From a bacterium (GTDB taxonomy: Bacteria; Pseudomonadota; Gammaproteobacteria; Burkholderiales; Thiobacillaceae): 64,000 nt of DNA. A program made the translations under genes and the position numbers. The notes beneath the pieces are model-generated. The model was given only the letters and a program-made list of their open reading frames with translations, was not told the origin of the DNA and made no database searches. The stretch covers positions 124,001 to 188,000 of the forward strand of contig WOUQ01000003.1 in assembly GCA_009772925.1 (NCBI GenBank). The letters run 5' to 3'. The stretch's first letter is position 1, and the number at the start of each line of letters is the position of its first letter. This document shows, in pieces, positions 1 to 9,722 of the stretch.

Positions 1-312
1 GGCGCGCACATCGGCCTCGGGAATCGCGCCGGAGAACTCCTCCAGCAGTTCGCCGTTGTAGACCGCCTTGACGCTGGGAATGCCGCGCACGCCGAACTGG
101 GCGGCCAGTTCCTGGTTGTGGTCGGCGTTGATCTTGGCGAGGATGAACTTGCCCTGGTATTCCTCCGCCAGCTTCTCCAGGATGGGTTTCAGGACCTTGC
201 AGGGGCCGCACCACTCGGCCCAGAAGTCCATGACCACCGGGGTGTGGCGGGAGTGTTCGAGGACGATCTGCTCGAAATTGCTGGCGTCGACGTCGTAGGC
301 GAATTGGGACAT
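1..312 (-). CDS. Thioredoxin-domain protein (CnoX/YbbN- or TrxA-like), 3' end cut by window
   Basis: The visible 104 residues form the N-terminal thioredoxin fold, starting MSQFAYDVDASNFEQIV. The active site WCGPC is at about residues 35-39 in the context DFWAEWCGPCKVLKP, followed by the cis-proline segment RGIPSVKAVYNGE. The family reduces disulfides. The residues before the domain and the E(E)FSGAIPE segment resemble the thioredoxin half of the chaperedoxin CnoX/YbbN, which carries C-terminal TPRs. That part would lie outside the window, so TrxA versus CnoX cannot be settled here. The start is the ATG ending at 312, 37 bases downstream of purB on the same strand. Cytosolic, as no signal peptide is present. 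Confidence 0.85.
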   Translation of the reverse strand, partial: MSQFAYDVDASNFEQIVLEHSRHTPVVMDFWAEWCGPCKVLKPILEKLAEEYQGKFILAKINADHNQELAAQFGVRGIPSVKAVYNGELLEEFSGAIPEADVRA

Positions 313-348
313 GGCTGGGATGGCGGGAAGCTCGTGGCAGGTCGTGAG

Positions 349-1947
<1,599 letters not shown>

Positions 1948-1951
1948 TGGT

Positions 1952-3451
1952 TCAAAGTTTCTGGCGCAGGGCCAGGGCCGTCTGGTTGCGCAGCGCCTTG
2001 ATCAGGCCCAGGGCCTGGTTCGACAACTGCAAGGGGGCGTCGACGCGGTCGGCATAGAGCAGGGCCAGGGGCTTGCCCTCCACCATGACGGGCAGCAGGA
2101 GAAAGGAATGCGCGCGCACGGCTTGCAGGTGCCAGTCGGGGATGCGGGTACGGATATTATCCGCCGTGGTGTCGGAAATCAGAATGTCCTGGCCCCTCGC
2201 GGTGGCGGCATGGAAGACGTCCGGCGCAAAGCCCAGGGGGATGCGGAAGGCGTTGCGCAGGGTCAGCGCGCTGGGCCCGAGGCCGACGCGGCCGATCAGG
2301 GCCTGGCTGGGCCGGTCGAGCACACAGGCGAGGACGTGGTCGAACAGTTCCGTGCGATAGAGGATTTCCACGGCCGTCTTGAACACATCGGCGACGTGGT
2401 AGGAGCCCAGCAGCAGGGCCGTCAGATCCTGTATGCCGAGAGCGAGGACTTCGGTGGGATCGCCCTGACCGTTCTCTTCCGCGCATGACTCCTGCGCTGC
2501 CGGGACCGCTTCGGCATCGGTGCCGGGCTTCTCCGCGCGCGGCAGCATGGGCAGGGTCTTGCTCTTGTCGACATCCATGCTGGGGATCAACGCTTCCTCA
2601 CGCAGGCTTTCCACCGCCTTGCGCGCGTGTTCGACCAGGCTTTCGCGGCTGACGCGGGCGGCGTCGCGATAGCGCAGGTAAAGGCCCTCGATGGCTTGTT
2701 CCTGTTCCTCCGGCTGCTTGCCGGCCATGCTCTTGTGCAGGTCCCGCGCCAGGTTGGCGACGATGCGCAAGCGCCCGCTCTCGGAATTCGCGGCTTTCAC
2801 GCTGGCCTCGTCGAGCGGCGACATGGCGTGCAGGATGGTGGGCGGGAAATGCCAGCGGCGGGCGATGGCCAGGCCGATCTGGTCGTAGTCCACGCCGAAT
2901 ACACTGCGGGCGGCGGCTTCCTCGCCGAGCAGTTCGTCGGCCATCAGCCGCCGCACCTGCTCGGTGCGCTCGAAGAAATGGAAGCGGGCCATGAGCCGGC
3001 CCAGGTCGCGGAACAGGGCGCTGATGAAGGCCTCCTCGCCGTCGCGCACGCCGGCGGCCGCAGCCAACCGGCGGCCGAGGATGCCGCGGAAGAAGCTGTC
3101 CACCGCCTCGCCCTTGAGTTCATCCACATGCGCGCGGTTCTGCAGGTGCTCGAACAGCATCAGGGTGACCGCGGCGTCGCGCACCGCGTCGAAACCGAGG
3201 ATGACCACGGCGCGGCTGATGGTGCTGATGGGCTGGGCGCCGTAATGGGCGGCGTTGACCAGGCGCAGCAGCTTCTTGGTCAGCGCGATGTCGCGCAGGA
3301 TGATGTCGGTGAGGATGTTGGCGCGGCTGTTCTCGTCGCCGATGGCGCGGTTGATCTCGCCTATGGTGCGCGACAGGGCGGGGAAATCGCCGCCCTCCTC
3401 CATCTCCAGCAGCAGCCGGTCCAGGGGGGAGAGGGCGGCGGCGTCGGTCAT
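1952..3451 (-). CDS. HDOD-domain signalling protein with C-terminal GAF-like domain
   Basis: 499 aa. The N-terminal half (about residues 10-210) is an HDOD domain, an HD-like fold lacking the usual catalytic HD pair, with DFPALSRTIGEINRAIGDE and VVILGFDAVRDAAVTLMLF. HDOD proteins act in signalling and motility in proteobacteria and often sit near GGDEF/EAL or chemotaxis functions. The C-terminal part (about 330-495) resembles a GAF sensor domain (FDHVLACVLDRP, FLLLPVMVEGKPLALLYADR). The open frame runs back through recR, but translation should begin at the ATG ending at 3451, 11 bases after the recR stop. A GTG lies one codon upstream. The ligand and partner are unknown. Confidence 0.8.
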   Translation of the reverse strand: MTDAAALSPLDRLLLEMEEGGDFPALSRTIGEINRAIGDENSRANILTDIILRDIALTKKLLRLVNAAHYGAQPISTISRAVVILGFDAVRDAAVTLMLFEHLQNRAHVDELKGEAVDSFFRGILGRRLAAAAGVRDGEEAFISALFRDLGRLMARFHFFERTEQVRRLMADELLGEEAAARSVFGVDYDQIGLAIARRWHFPPTILHAMSPLDEASVKAANSESGRLRIVANLARDLHKSMAGKQPEEQEQAIEGLYLRYRDAARVSRESLVEHARKAVESLREEALIPSMDVDKSKTLPMLPRAEKPGTDAEAVPAAQESCAEENGQGDPTEVLALGIQDLTALLLGSYHVADVFKTAVEILYRTELFDHVLACVLDRPSQALIGRVGLGPSALTLRNAFRIPLGFAPDVFHAATARGQDILISDTTADNIRTRIPDWHLQAVRAHSFLLLPVMVEGKPLALLYADRVDAPLQLSNQALGLIKALRNQTALALRQKL

Positions 3452-3462
3452 CACGCCACGGC

Positions 3463-4056
3463 TCACACGGCGCGCCGGTCGAGCAGGGCCTGGGCGATGG
3501 TCATGCCGTCGACGTGCTCGAGTTCGCCGCCGGCCGGCAGGCCGCGCGCGATGCGGGTCACCCTGAGGCCGCGCGCCTTCAGCAGTTCGCCGGCGTAATG
3601 CGCGGTGGCCTCGCCCTCGGCGGTGAAATTGGTGGCCAGGATGACTTCTTCCGTGACGCCGTCGCGGGCCCGCTCGATCAGGCGCTCCAGGCCGATTTCG
3701 CGCGGGCCGACGCCGTCCAGCGGCGACAGCCGGCCCATCAGCACGAAATACAGGCCTTTGTAGGCCTGGGTCTCTTCCAGCCGGTTGAGGTCGGCGGGCA
3801 TTTCCACCACGCACAGCAGGCGTGCGTCGCGGCGCGGGCTGGCGCAGGTCTCGCAGATCGGCGCCTCGCTGAAGTTGTTGCAGCGCTGGCAATGATGCAG
3901 CCGCTCCAGCGCGCCGGTCAGCGCCAGCGACAGCCGCGCGGCGCCGGCGCGGTCGCGCTGCAGCAGGTGATAGGCCATGCGTGCGGCGGACTTCGGCCCG
4001 ACCCCGGGCAGGGCGCGCAGGGCATCGATGAGGGCGCCGAGGGGGGCGGGGAGCAT
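3463..4056 (-). CDS. recR: Recombination mediator RecR
   Basis: 197 aa. RecR works with RecF and RecO to load RecA at gapped DNA. Visible in order are the helix-hairpin-helix ([20 protein letters not shown]), a four-cysteine zinc motif ([16 protein letters not shown], about residues 57-72) and the Toprim domain beginning [17 protein letters not shown]. The frame is open upstream to 4110, but those residues belong to a repeat. The family start is the ATG ending at 4056 ([16 protein letters not shown]). It sits in the classic order dnaX-ybaB-recR. The gap to ybaB holds an inverted repeat. Confidence 0.96.
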   Translation of the reverse strand: MLPAPLGALIDALRALPGVGPKSAARMAYHLLQRDRAGAARLSLALTGALERLHHCQRCNNFSEAPICETCASPRRDARLLCVVEMPADLNRLEETQAYKGLYFVLMGRLSPLDGVGPREIGLERLIERARDGVTEEVILATNFTAEGEATAHYAGELLKARGLRVTRIARGLPAGGELEHVDGMTIAQALLDRRAV

Positions 4057-4062
4057 TTTTTT

Positions 4063-4156
4063 AGCGGGTAGCTCGTAGTGAGTAGCTTGTAGCAAAAATA
4101 TCCGCGCCAAAGGCGCGCTGAAAAGGCTAACAGCTACGCGCTACAGGCTACCCGCT
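4063..4156. repeat. 31-bp imperfect inverted repeat with internal hairpin between ybaB and recR
   Basis: The outer ten bases AGCGGGTAGC (4063-4072) and GCTACCCGCT (4147-4156) pair perfectly, and the arms continue to about 31 bp with roughly eight mismatches, built largely of GTAGC units. The centre carries a second hairpin, CGCGCC-aaa-GGCGCG (4103-4117). The whole stretch can fold as a cruciform. It lies in the ybaB-recR intercistronic gap, so it could act as an mRNA processing or stability structure, or be a small MITE-like remnant. Confidence 0.7.
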
Positions 4157-4160
4157 GCCT

Positions 4161-4487
4161 TTAAAACGGCAGCTTGAAGCCCGGCGGCAGCGGTAGGCCG
4201 GCGGTCGCGGCGGACATCTTCTCCTGCACCATGGCCTCGACCTTGCGCACCGCGTCGTTGACGGCGGCGGCGACCAGATCCTCCAGCATGTCCTTGTCGT
4301 CGGCGAGCAGGGAGGGATCGATGCTGATGCGCCGGACGTCGTGCTTGCCGGTCATGACCACCTTGACCAGGCCGGCGCCGGATTCGCCTTCCACTTCCAT
4401 GTCCGCGATCTTGGCCTGCAGCTTCTGCATGTTGTCCTGCATCTGCTGGGCCTGTTTCATCAGGTTGCCGATTCCGCCTTTGATCAT
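4161..4487 (-). CDS. ybaB: YbaB/EbfC family nucleoid-associated protein
   Basis: 108 aa, the usual family length. YbaB/EbfC forms small dimers that bind DNA and associate with the nucleoid. Diagnostic stretches are [21 protein letters not shown] at the N-terminus (long helix), [22 protein letters not shown], and the C-terminal helix [16 protein letters not shown]. It lies between dnaX and recR, a gene order conserved across many bacteria. The 48-base gap to dnaX suggests cotranscription. Confidence 0.96.
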   Translation of the reverse strand: MIKGGIGNLMKQAQQMQDNMQKLQAKIADMEVEGESGAGLVKVVMTGKHDVRRISIDPSLLADDKDMLEDLVAAAVNDAVRKVEAMVQEKMSAATAGLPLPPGFKLPF

Positions 4488-4535
4488 GTCGTTTCCTTGT
4501 TTACGCCCTGCGGGTGTTTATGCCCTGCGCGGCAT

Positions 4536-6170
4536 TTATGGGTGGGTGCCCGTCATCCGGATCGTGTCGGCCAGCGGGCGGATATTGCTCAACGTCGCGT
4601 CGCACTCCCGCACCAGGGTCTGCACGAAAGGGTCGTCCCGCAGGGCGGCCAGTGCCTCGTCCTGGCGCGCCGCCTGCTCGCGGGCGCGGGCGGCGGCGGG
4701 GGAGGCGGTGGTCTCCGCGGCCATCTCGAAATCCAGCTTCACGACTTCGCCCAGCTTTTCCGCCAGGGCCTCGCGCAGCTTGTCACCGAGACTACTGACC
4801 AGGTTTTTCTGGTTCTCCGGCAGGCGCAGGCGCAGGTGGGGGCCGAGGCGGGAAATCAGTTCGCACTGCATGGCCAGTTGCCGCGCGAGGCCGGGCAGGC
4901 TCTCGGCCATGCTGCGCCAGTCAGTGTCCACGCACGGGGGGGGCGGCGCGGCCTGGTCCTCGTTGGCGGCCGGAATGGCGGCCAGGAGGCTGGGGGTGGC
5001 GGGCTTCGCCGCCGCCGCCGCTTCGCGCGCAGGCGCGGCGGAAACCCGCGGCTTGCCCGGTGGCTCCGCCCGCGTCGCCGGCGCGCCACCGGGTACGAAG
5101 GCAAGCATGCGCAACAGGGTCATGCTGAAACCGGCGTGTTCGTCCGGCGCCCATTCGAGGTCGCGCCGGCACAGGCTGGCGATCTGGTATTGCACCTGGA
5201 TGGTCTCCTCGTCCATGCGGCGGGCCAGTTCGAACAGACGGTCGCGTTCCGGCGCGTCCTCGGCCACCGCCTCGGGCACGCTGCGGGCCAGGGCGATCTG
5301 GTGCAGCAGGCCCGCCAGATCCTGCAGGGCGGCGTCGAAGGAAAAACCGCGCGCCGCCAGTGCGTCGGCCTCGCGCATGAGGCGGGGGCCGTCCGCCGCC
5401 GCCAGGGCTTCCAGCACCGGCAGCAGATAGGCCTGGTCGACCACGCCGAGCATGGCGCGGGTCTCTTCCTCGCGCACCTGGCCGCTGCCATAGGCGATGG
5501 CCTGGTCGGTCAGCGACAGGGCATCGCGCATGCTGCCGGCGGCGGCGCGCGCCAGCAGGGCGAGGGCGCCGGACTCGAAGGGGACCTGTTCGGCCTCCAG
5601 TACCTGGCGCAGATGGCCGGTGACCTGGACGGCGGGCATCTGCTTCAGGTTGAACTGCAGGCAGCGCGACAGCACCGTCACCGGCACCTTCTGCGGGTCG
5701 GTGGTGGCGAGGATGAAGATGACGTGGCCCGGCGGCTCCTCGAGGGTCTTCAACATGGCGTTGAAGGCGTGCTTGGAGAGCTGATGCACCTCGTCGATGA
5801 TGTACACCTTGTAGCGACCGGCGGTGGGCGCGTACTGGGCGTTCTCCAGTACCTCGCGCATGTTGTCGATGCCGGTGTAGGAGGCGGCGTCGATCTCGAT
5901 CAGGTCGACGAAGCGGCCGCCGTCGATCTCCCGGCAGGCCGCGCAGGTGCCGCAGGGTTCCGGGGTGACTCCGGTTTCACAGTTCAGGCATTTGGCGAGG
6001 ATGCGCGCCAGGGTGGTCTTGCCGACGCCGCGCGTGCCGGTGAACAGGTAGGCGTGGTGCAGGCGTCCCTGTGCCAGGGCGTTGGAGAGCGCCCGCACCA
6101 CATGCTCCTGGCCCACCAGCTGGGCAAAGCCGCGCGGGCGCCATTTACGGGCGAGGACCTGGTGGCTCAT
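4536..6170 (-). CDS. dnaX: DNA polymerase III subunit tau (DnaX)
   Basis: 544 aa. This is the clamp-loader ATPase subunit that loads the beta clamp and tethers polymerase cores. Seen in order: N-terminal KWRPRGFAQLVGQEHVV, Walker A GTRGVGKTT (about 45-53), a four-cysteine zinc module (CLNCETG...CGTCAAC, about 64-82), Walker B region YIIDEVHQLS, and sensor-1 ILATTDPQKVPVTVLSRC. An Ala/Pro-rich linker precedes the tau-type C-terminal domain. I saw no A-rich slippery heptamer, so a programmed frameshift producing gamma is not supported. It heads the dnaX-ybaB-recR group. Confidence 0.96.
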   Translation of the reverse strand: MSHQVLARKWRPRGFAQLVGQEHVVRALSNALAQGRLHHAYLFTGTRGVGKTTLARILAKCLNCETGVTPEPCGTCAACREIDGGRFVDLIEIDAASYTGIDNMREVLENAQYAPTAGRYKVYIIDEVHQLSKHAFNAMLKTLEEPPGHVIFILATTDPQKVPVTVLSRCLQFNLKQMPAVQVTGHLRQVLEAEQVPFESGALALLARAAAGSMRDALSLTDQAIAYGSGQVREEETRAMLGVVDQAYLLPVLEALAAADGPRLMREADALAARGFSFDAALQDLAGLLHQIALARSVPEAVAEDAPERDRLFELARRMDEETIQVQYQIASLCRRDLEWAPDEHAGFSMTLLRMLAFVPGGAPATRAEPPGKPRVSAAPAREAAAAAKPATPSLLAAIPAANEDQAAPPPPCVDTDWRSMAESLPGLARQLAMQCELISRLGPHLRLRLPENQKNLVSSLGDKLREALAEKLGEVVKLDFEMAAETTASPAAARAREQAARQDEALAALRDDPFVQTLVRECDATLSNIRPLADTIRMTGTHP

Positions 6171-6194
6171 GGATGCGCGTCCCGCCCGGGCAAG

Positions 6195-6725
6195 TTAATA
6201 GTTGTAGCCGAGGCGGATCTGGTGGAAGTTGATGCCGTCGTTGGGGTCGCTGAGGCCCGCGTTGGACAGGTGCTGGAAGCGGTAGCCCAGTTCGTAACGG
6301 TCCTTCTCGCCCAGCAGCCAGCCGAAGCCAATGTGGTCGCCGAAGCTGAAGTGGCTGCCGAATTCGCGCTTGTCGTTGATCTTCTTCTCTGAGAGTAAGT
6401 GCACGCCGATGCCGGCTTCCAGGAAGAAGCGGCTCAGGTTGGGGCTGAGGCGGAACACCGGGGTGATGCCGACATCCCAGAGATTTTTGGCACCCTGGCC
6501 GTCGCCGTCCCAATAGCCCAGGCTGGTTTCCCAGAAGCCGGTGAGGTTCCAGCTGCGGCCCAGCATCCAGCGCTTGTCCCAGTTCCAGCGCAGGGCCACG
6601 CTGATCATGTCGGTGGAACTATCACCGGTGCCCAGCTCAATGCTGGAGCCATTCAGGGCGAATGCGGAAGGGGCGACGGACAGGCCCAGGGCGAGCGTCA
6701 GGGCGGATAGCGCGAGTTTGCTCAT
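6195..6725 (-). CDS. pagL: PagL-like outer-membrane lipid A 3-O-deacylase
   Basis: 176 aa with a clear signal peptide (MSKLALSALTLALGLSVAPSAFA), followed by alternating beta-barrel strands ending in a C-terminal aromatic (IRLGYNY). PagL removes the 3-linked acyl chain of lipid A in the outer membrane. The catalytic His and Ser of the family are visible in YRFQHLSNAGLSDPNDGIN near the C-terminus. The start is the ATG ending at 6725, chosen because an AGGAG lies a few bases upstream and the signal peptide begins there, although the frame is open further up into the SRP RNA gene. It lies between dnaX and ffs. Confidence 0.85.
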   Translation of the reverse strand: MSKLALSALTLALGLSVAPSAFALNGSSIELGTGDSSTDMISVALRWNWDKRWMLGRSWNLTGFWETSLGYWDGDGQGAKNLWDVGITPVFRLSPNLSRFFLEAGIGVHLLSEKKINDKREFGSHFSFGDHIGFGWLLGEKDRYELGYRFQHLSNAGLSDPNDGINFHQIRLGYNY

Positions 6726-6777
6726 GCGACAACTCCTGTGGTCGGCTTGGCGGACGGGCGAATAAGTCGAATAGGGG

Positions 6778-6876
6778 GTGGCGAGCCCGACCCCCGGCAC
6801 TGGCATCGATCGCTGTGGCTGCTTCCTTCCGGACCTGACCAGGTTCACGACTTAGCCATGCGGGGAGACCCGCCAC
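6778..6876 (-). ncRNA. ffs: Signal recognition particle RNA, small (4.5S) type
   Basis: About 99 nt. On the minus strand it contains the SRP domain IV core GGTCAGGTCCGGAAGGAAGC, with the conserved asymmetric loop and GGAA tetraloop that bind Ffh. The ends pair (GTGGCGGGTCTCC at the 5' end with GGGCTCGCCAC at the 3' end), giving the single long hairpin of the 4.5S class. It assists cotranslational targeting of membrane proteins with Ffh and FtsY. It sits between aroG and the pagL-like gene, with its own -10 element just upstream. Confidence 0.95.
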
Positions 6877-6881
6877 GACGC

Positions 6882-6887
6882 ATTCTA
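6882..6887 (-). promoter_or_regulatory. -10 element of the ffs promoter
   Basis: On the minus strand this reads TAGAAT (5 of 6 to TATAAT), six bases before the predicted first base of the SRP RNA at 6876. No good -35 is seen 16-18 bases upstream, where the end of aroG lies. The spacing to the RNA 5' end is the main support. Confidence 0.6.
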
Positions 6888-6909
6888 ACCCAGGAGCCCG
6901 TATCCTGGC

Positions 6910-7986
6910 TTACTCGTCTTCGGCCGGTTCAGCCACCCGTCGCGCCCGCACTGCCTCGGCCAACTGGCGCAGCAGGGGTTCGGTGGTGTCCCAGCCGATG
7001 CAGGCGTCGGTGATCGACTGGCCGTAGGCGAGCGGCTTGTCCGGCTGCAAATCCTGGCGGCCGGCATTGAGGTGGCTTTCGATCATCACCCCCATGATGC
7101 GCCGGTCTCCGCGCGCGATCTGGCCCGCCACGTCGGCGCCGACATCGATCTGGCGCTGGTATTGCTTGCTGGAGTTGGCGTGCGAGAAGTCGATCATCAC
7201 CTGCTGGCGCAGGCCCGCCGCGGCCAGCTCGCCGCAGGCGGCGTTGACGCTGTTGGCGTCGAAGTTGGGCTGCTTGCCGCCGCGCAGGATGACGTGGCAA
7301 TCCTCGTTGCCGGCGGTCTTGAATACCGCGACGTGGCCGGATTTGGTGATGGAGATGAAATGGTGGCGGGAGGCGGCGGCCTTGATGGCGTCGACCGCGA
7401 TCCTCAGGTTGCCGTCGGTGCCGTTCTTGAAGCCCACCGGGCAGGACAGGCCGGAGGCGAGCTGGCGGTGCGACTGCGATTCCGTGGTGCGCGCGCCGAT
7501 GGCGCCCCAGGCCACCAGGTCGGCGATGTACTGCGGGGAAATCAGGTCGAGGAACTCGGTGCCGCAGGGCAGGCCCAGCACGTTGATTTCCAATAACAGT
7601 TTGCGCGCCAGGCGCAGGCCCTCGTTGATGTCGAAGCTCTCGTTGAGGTGCGGGTCGTTGATCAGGCCCTTCCAGCCCACCGTGGTGCGCGGCTTCTCGA
7701 AATAGACCCGCATGACGATGACCAGGTCGCGTTCCAGCTCATCCTTCAGCGCGCGCAGGCGTTGGGCGTAGTCCAGCGCGGCCTTGGGGTCGTGGATCGA
7801 GCAGGGGCCCACCACCACCACCAGGCGGTCGTCGGCGCCGCGCAACACGTCGTGGATGTGTTGGCGTGCCTGGAAGGTGGTGCGCAGGGTGGCGTCGCCG
7901 GCCTTGAGCTCGCGCATCAGCTGCATCGGGGCGAGCAGTTCGTCGCCCTGCTCGATGCGGGTGTCGTCAGTGCGGTAGTGGGTCAT
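6910..7986 (-). CDS. aroG: 3-deoxy-7-phosphoheptulonate (DAHP) synthase, class I
   Basis: 358 aa, typical of the AroF/AroG/AroH family. It condenses phosphoenolpyruvate and erythrose-4-phosphate, the first step of the shikimate pathway. Family segments visible: VVVGPCSIHDPKAALDYA, the substrate-binding stretch EKPRTTVGWKGLINDP, GARTTESQSHRQLASG, and IDFSHANSSKQ. An AGGAAA precedes the ATG ending at 7986. The upstream leader contains a Phe-rich mini reading frame and a terminator hairpin, implying control by phenylalanine supply. I use aroG as the family name; which amino acid inhibits the enzyme cannot be told from sequence alone. Confidence 0.95.
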   Translation of the reverse strand: MTHYRTDDTRIEQGDELLAPMQLMRELKAGDATLRTTFQARQHIHDVLRGADDRLVVVVGPCSIHDPKAALDYAQRLRALKDELERDLVIVMRVYFEKPRTTVGWKGLINDPHLNESFDINEGLRLARKLLLEINVLGLPCGTEFLDLISPQYIADLVAWGAIGARTTESQSHRQLASGLSCPVGFKNGTDGNLRIAVDAIKAAASRHHFISITKSGHVAVFKTAGNEDCHVILRGGKQPNFDANSVNAACGELAAAGLRQQVMIDFSHANSSKQYQRQIDVGADVAGQIARGDRRIMGVMIESHLNAGRQDLQPDKPLAYGQSITDACIGWDTTEPLLRQLAEAVRARRVAEPAEDE

Positions 7987-8017
7987 GCGGGTTTCCTTGT
8001 CGATGCCGGCCCTGAAA

Positions 8018-8049
8018 CGAAAAACCGCCAGGGTCCTGGCGGTTTTTCG
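8018..8049 (-). terminator. Terminator/attenuator hairpin in the aroG leader
   Basis: A perfect 15-bp inverted repeat (CGAAAAACCGCCAGG with its complement, two-base loop) followed by a U-run on the minus strand. It lies after the Phe-rich leader frame and ends 31 bases before the aroG start codon, the right position for an attenuator. Because it is symmetrical with A/T flanks, it could also terminate transcription coming the other way. Confidence 0.85.
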
Positions 8050-8073
8050 AGTGGCGAAAAAAGCTTGCGTGAC

Positions 8074-8142
8074 TCAGCGCCCCCGGGCCGCCTCGGCCGG
8101 AAACCGGGTAAATCGGAAAAAACGCTGAGGAATCATGTTCAT
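8074..8142 (-). CDS. Phe-rich leader peptide of aroG (attenuation peptide)
   Basis: A 22-residue frame, MNMIPQRFFRFTRFPAEAAR plus GR, ending in TGA at 8074. Four of seven consecutive codons (residues 8, 9, 11 and 14) are Phe, as in the known pheA and pheST leaders. It precedes a strong terminator hairpin and the DAHP synthase gene. Ribosome stalling at Phe codons when charged tRNA-Phe is scarce would be expected to favour read-through. An internal ATG (residue 3) is an alternative start. No clear Shine-Dalgarno is visible, and the likely promoter places the transcript start only a couple of bases upstream, so translation may be nearly leaderless. Recognition rests on composition and position. 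Confidence 0.75.
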   Translation of the reverse strand: MNMIPQRFFRFTRFPAEAARGR

Positions 8143-8150
8143 GGACGACG

Positions 8151-8179
8151 ATGCTAGCAGACGCCTTGCACTGCAACAA
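8151..8179 (-). promoter_or_regulatory. Candidate sigma-70 promoter of the leader-aroG transcript
   Basis: Minus strand: TTGTTG (8174-8179) and TAGCAT (8151-8156) separated by exactly 17 bases. Transcription would begin near 8144-8145, just before the leader ATG ending at 8142. The match is moderate in both boxes. Confidence 0.5.
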
Positions 8180-8203
8180 GGAAAACGGGCGGCTGCGGGC
8201 AAA

Positions 8204-9577
8204 TCATGCCGGCTCCTTGACCTTGGGCAAACGTTCCAGGGCGGCCTGGATCTCGTGCTCGGGATAGTCGTAGTCCGTCAGTTCGCCGGCCAGGTACTTG
8301 TCATAACTGGCCATGTCGAAGTGTCCATGGCCGGACAGGTTGATGAGCAGGGTTTTCGGCTCGCCGCTGAGCTTGCAGCGCAGCGCTTCGTCGATGGCGG
8401 CGCGGATGGCGTGGCAGGATTCCGGCGCCGGGATGATGCCCTCGGCGCGGGCAAACTGCACGCCGGCCTCGAAGGTCGCGACCTGGGGCACCGCCACCGC
8501 CTCGATCAGCTTCTCGTGGTAGAGCTGGGAGATGAGCGGGGAATCGCCGTGATAGCGCAGGCCGCCGGCGTGGATGCCGGGCGGCATGAAGTCGTGACCG
8601 AGGGTGTACATCTTCATGAGCGGGGTGTAGCCGGAGGAGTCGCCGAAGTCATAGGCGTAGACACCCTTGGTCAGGGTCGGGCAGGAGGTGGGCTCCACCG
8701 CCACGAAACGAAGGTTCTGGGCGCGCTTGTCACCGGCAGCCTTGTCGGCGAAGAAGGGGAAGCTGACACCGGCGAAATTACAGCCACCGCCGCAGGGGGC
8801 GAAAATCATGTCGGGGTAGTCCCCCGCCTTCTCGAACTGCTTCTTGGCCTCCTGGCCGATGATGGTCTGGTGCAGCAGCACGTGATTGAGCACGGAGCCC
8901 AGGGCATAGTTGGTATCGGCGCGGGAGGCGGCTTCCTCGACGGCCTCGGAGATGGCGATGCCCAGGCTGCCCTGGTTGTCCGGGTCGATGGCGAGGATGC
9001 CGCGGCCGGCCTCGGTCATGTTGGTGGGGCTGGCGAACACCTCGGCGCCCCAGGTCTGCATCATGGAGCGGCGGAAGGGTTTCTGCTGGTAGCTCACCTT
9101 CACCATGTAGACGCGGATTTCCATACCGAACATCTGGCCGGCAAGAGACAGGCTGCATCCCCACTGGCCGGCGCCGGTTTCCGTGGTAAGGCGATTGATG
9201 CCGGAAATCTTGTTGAAATAAGCCTGCGGAATGGCGGAGTTGGGCTTGTGGGAGCCCGCCGGCGAGACACCTTCATACTTGTAATAGATCTTCGCCGGCG
9301 TGCCCAGGATCTGCTCCAGGCGATGCGCGCGGAACAGGGGCGAAGGCCGCCAGAGGCGATAGATTTCGCGCACCGGTTCGGGGATGGCGATCCAGCGCTC
9401 GGCCGACATTTCCTGCTCGAGGATGTTCATGGGGAAGATGGCGCCCATCTTGTCGGGACCGACCGGATTGCCGTCGGGGCCGAGGGGGGGTAGGGGCTTG
9501 TTGGGCATGTCCGCCACCACGTTGTACCAATGCGTGGGAATGTCGGACTCGTCGAGCAGAAACTTGGTTTGCGGCAT
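8204..9577 (-). CDS. trpB2: Tryptophan synthase beta subunit-like PLP enzyme (TrpB2 type)
   Basis: 457 aa. The TrpB2 group (TIGR01415) is a PLP enzyme that makes tryptophan from indole and serine and differs from canonical TrpB in its N-terminal extension and interface. The PLP-lysine segment [13 protein letters not shown], the conserved [10 protein letters not shown], and the phosphate-binding glycine run [12 protein letters not shown] are all visible. The frame is open upstream, but the start is the ATG ending at 9577 ([14 protein letters not shown]), preceded by AGGAGACCTTC. There is no trpA or trpF beside it, consistent with a role in indole salvage, which is inference. The 5' region holds strong dyads. 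Confidence 0.92.
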   Translation of the reverse strand: MPQTKFLLDESDIPTHWYNVVADMPNKPLPPLGPDGNPVGPDKMGAIFPMNILEQEMSAERWIAIPEPVREIYRLWRPSPLFRAHRLEQILGTPAKIYYKYEGVSPAGSHKPNSAIPQAYFNKISGINRLTTETGAGQWGCSLSLAGQMFGMEIRVYMVKVSYQQKPFRRSMMQTWGAEVFASPTNMTEAGRGILAIDPDNQGSLGIAISEAVEEAASRADTNYALGSVLNHVLLHQTIIGQEAKKQFEKAGDYPDMIFAPCGGGCNFAGVSFPFFADKAAGDKRAQNLRFVAVEPTSCPTLTKGVYAYDFGDSSGYTPLMKMYTLGHDFMPPGIHAGGLRYHGDSPLISQLYHEKLIEAVAVPQVATFEAGVQFARAEGIIPAPESCHAIRAAIDEALRCKLSGEPKTLLINLSGHGHFDMASYDKYLAGELTDYDYPEHEIQAALERLPKVKEPA

Positions 9578-9606
9578 GAAGGTCTCCTGGTGGGTGCCGG
9601 TGGAAC

Positions 9607-9670
9607 ATGCCCGCCTGGGTGTCATGGCGCCATGACGGGCATCAAGCGCCGGCGCCTCCCCAGGCGCCGG
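9607..9670. promoter_or_regulatory. Structured region between trpB2 and nudF (stacked dyads)
   Basis: Two features lie close together. A 16-bp perfect palindrome GTCATGGCGCCATGAC (9621-9636) overlaps an ATGCCCG...CGGGCAT pair (9607-9613 with 9636-9642). A 9-bp GC stem with a CCCC loop (CCGGCGCCT/AGGCGCCGG) follows at 9649-9670. On the trpB2 side these would lie in the 5' leader, about 30-95 bases before the start codon. Overlapping -10-like boxes for both directions sit just beyond, at 9683-9690. I see no Trp-rich leader frame. Confidence 0.45.
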
Positions 9671-9722
9671 TCGATTCGCGGAACTATACTCGCGCGCTCC
9701 GCCAACCGAAAAGCACAGGACC

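Noticed and set aside
3463-4110. An N-terminal extension of RecR starting at 4110
   Set aside because: The extra residues are read from the inverted repeat and absent from the family; the ATG at 4056 gives the standard start.
4536-6170. Programmed ribosomal frameshift in dnaX to make the gamma subunit
   Set aside because: I found no A-rich slippery heptamer in the reading frame at a suitable position.
4341-6392. A 683-codon plus-strand frame opposite dnaX and ybaB
   Set aside because: Same composition effect. dnaX on the minus strand has all expected motifs.
9578-9722. A Trp attenuator leader before trpB2
   Set aside because: Only a six-codon frame without Trp codons is present. The strong dyads remain unexplained but are not a Trp leader.
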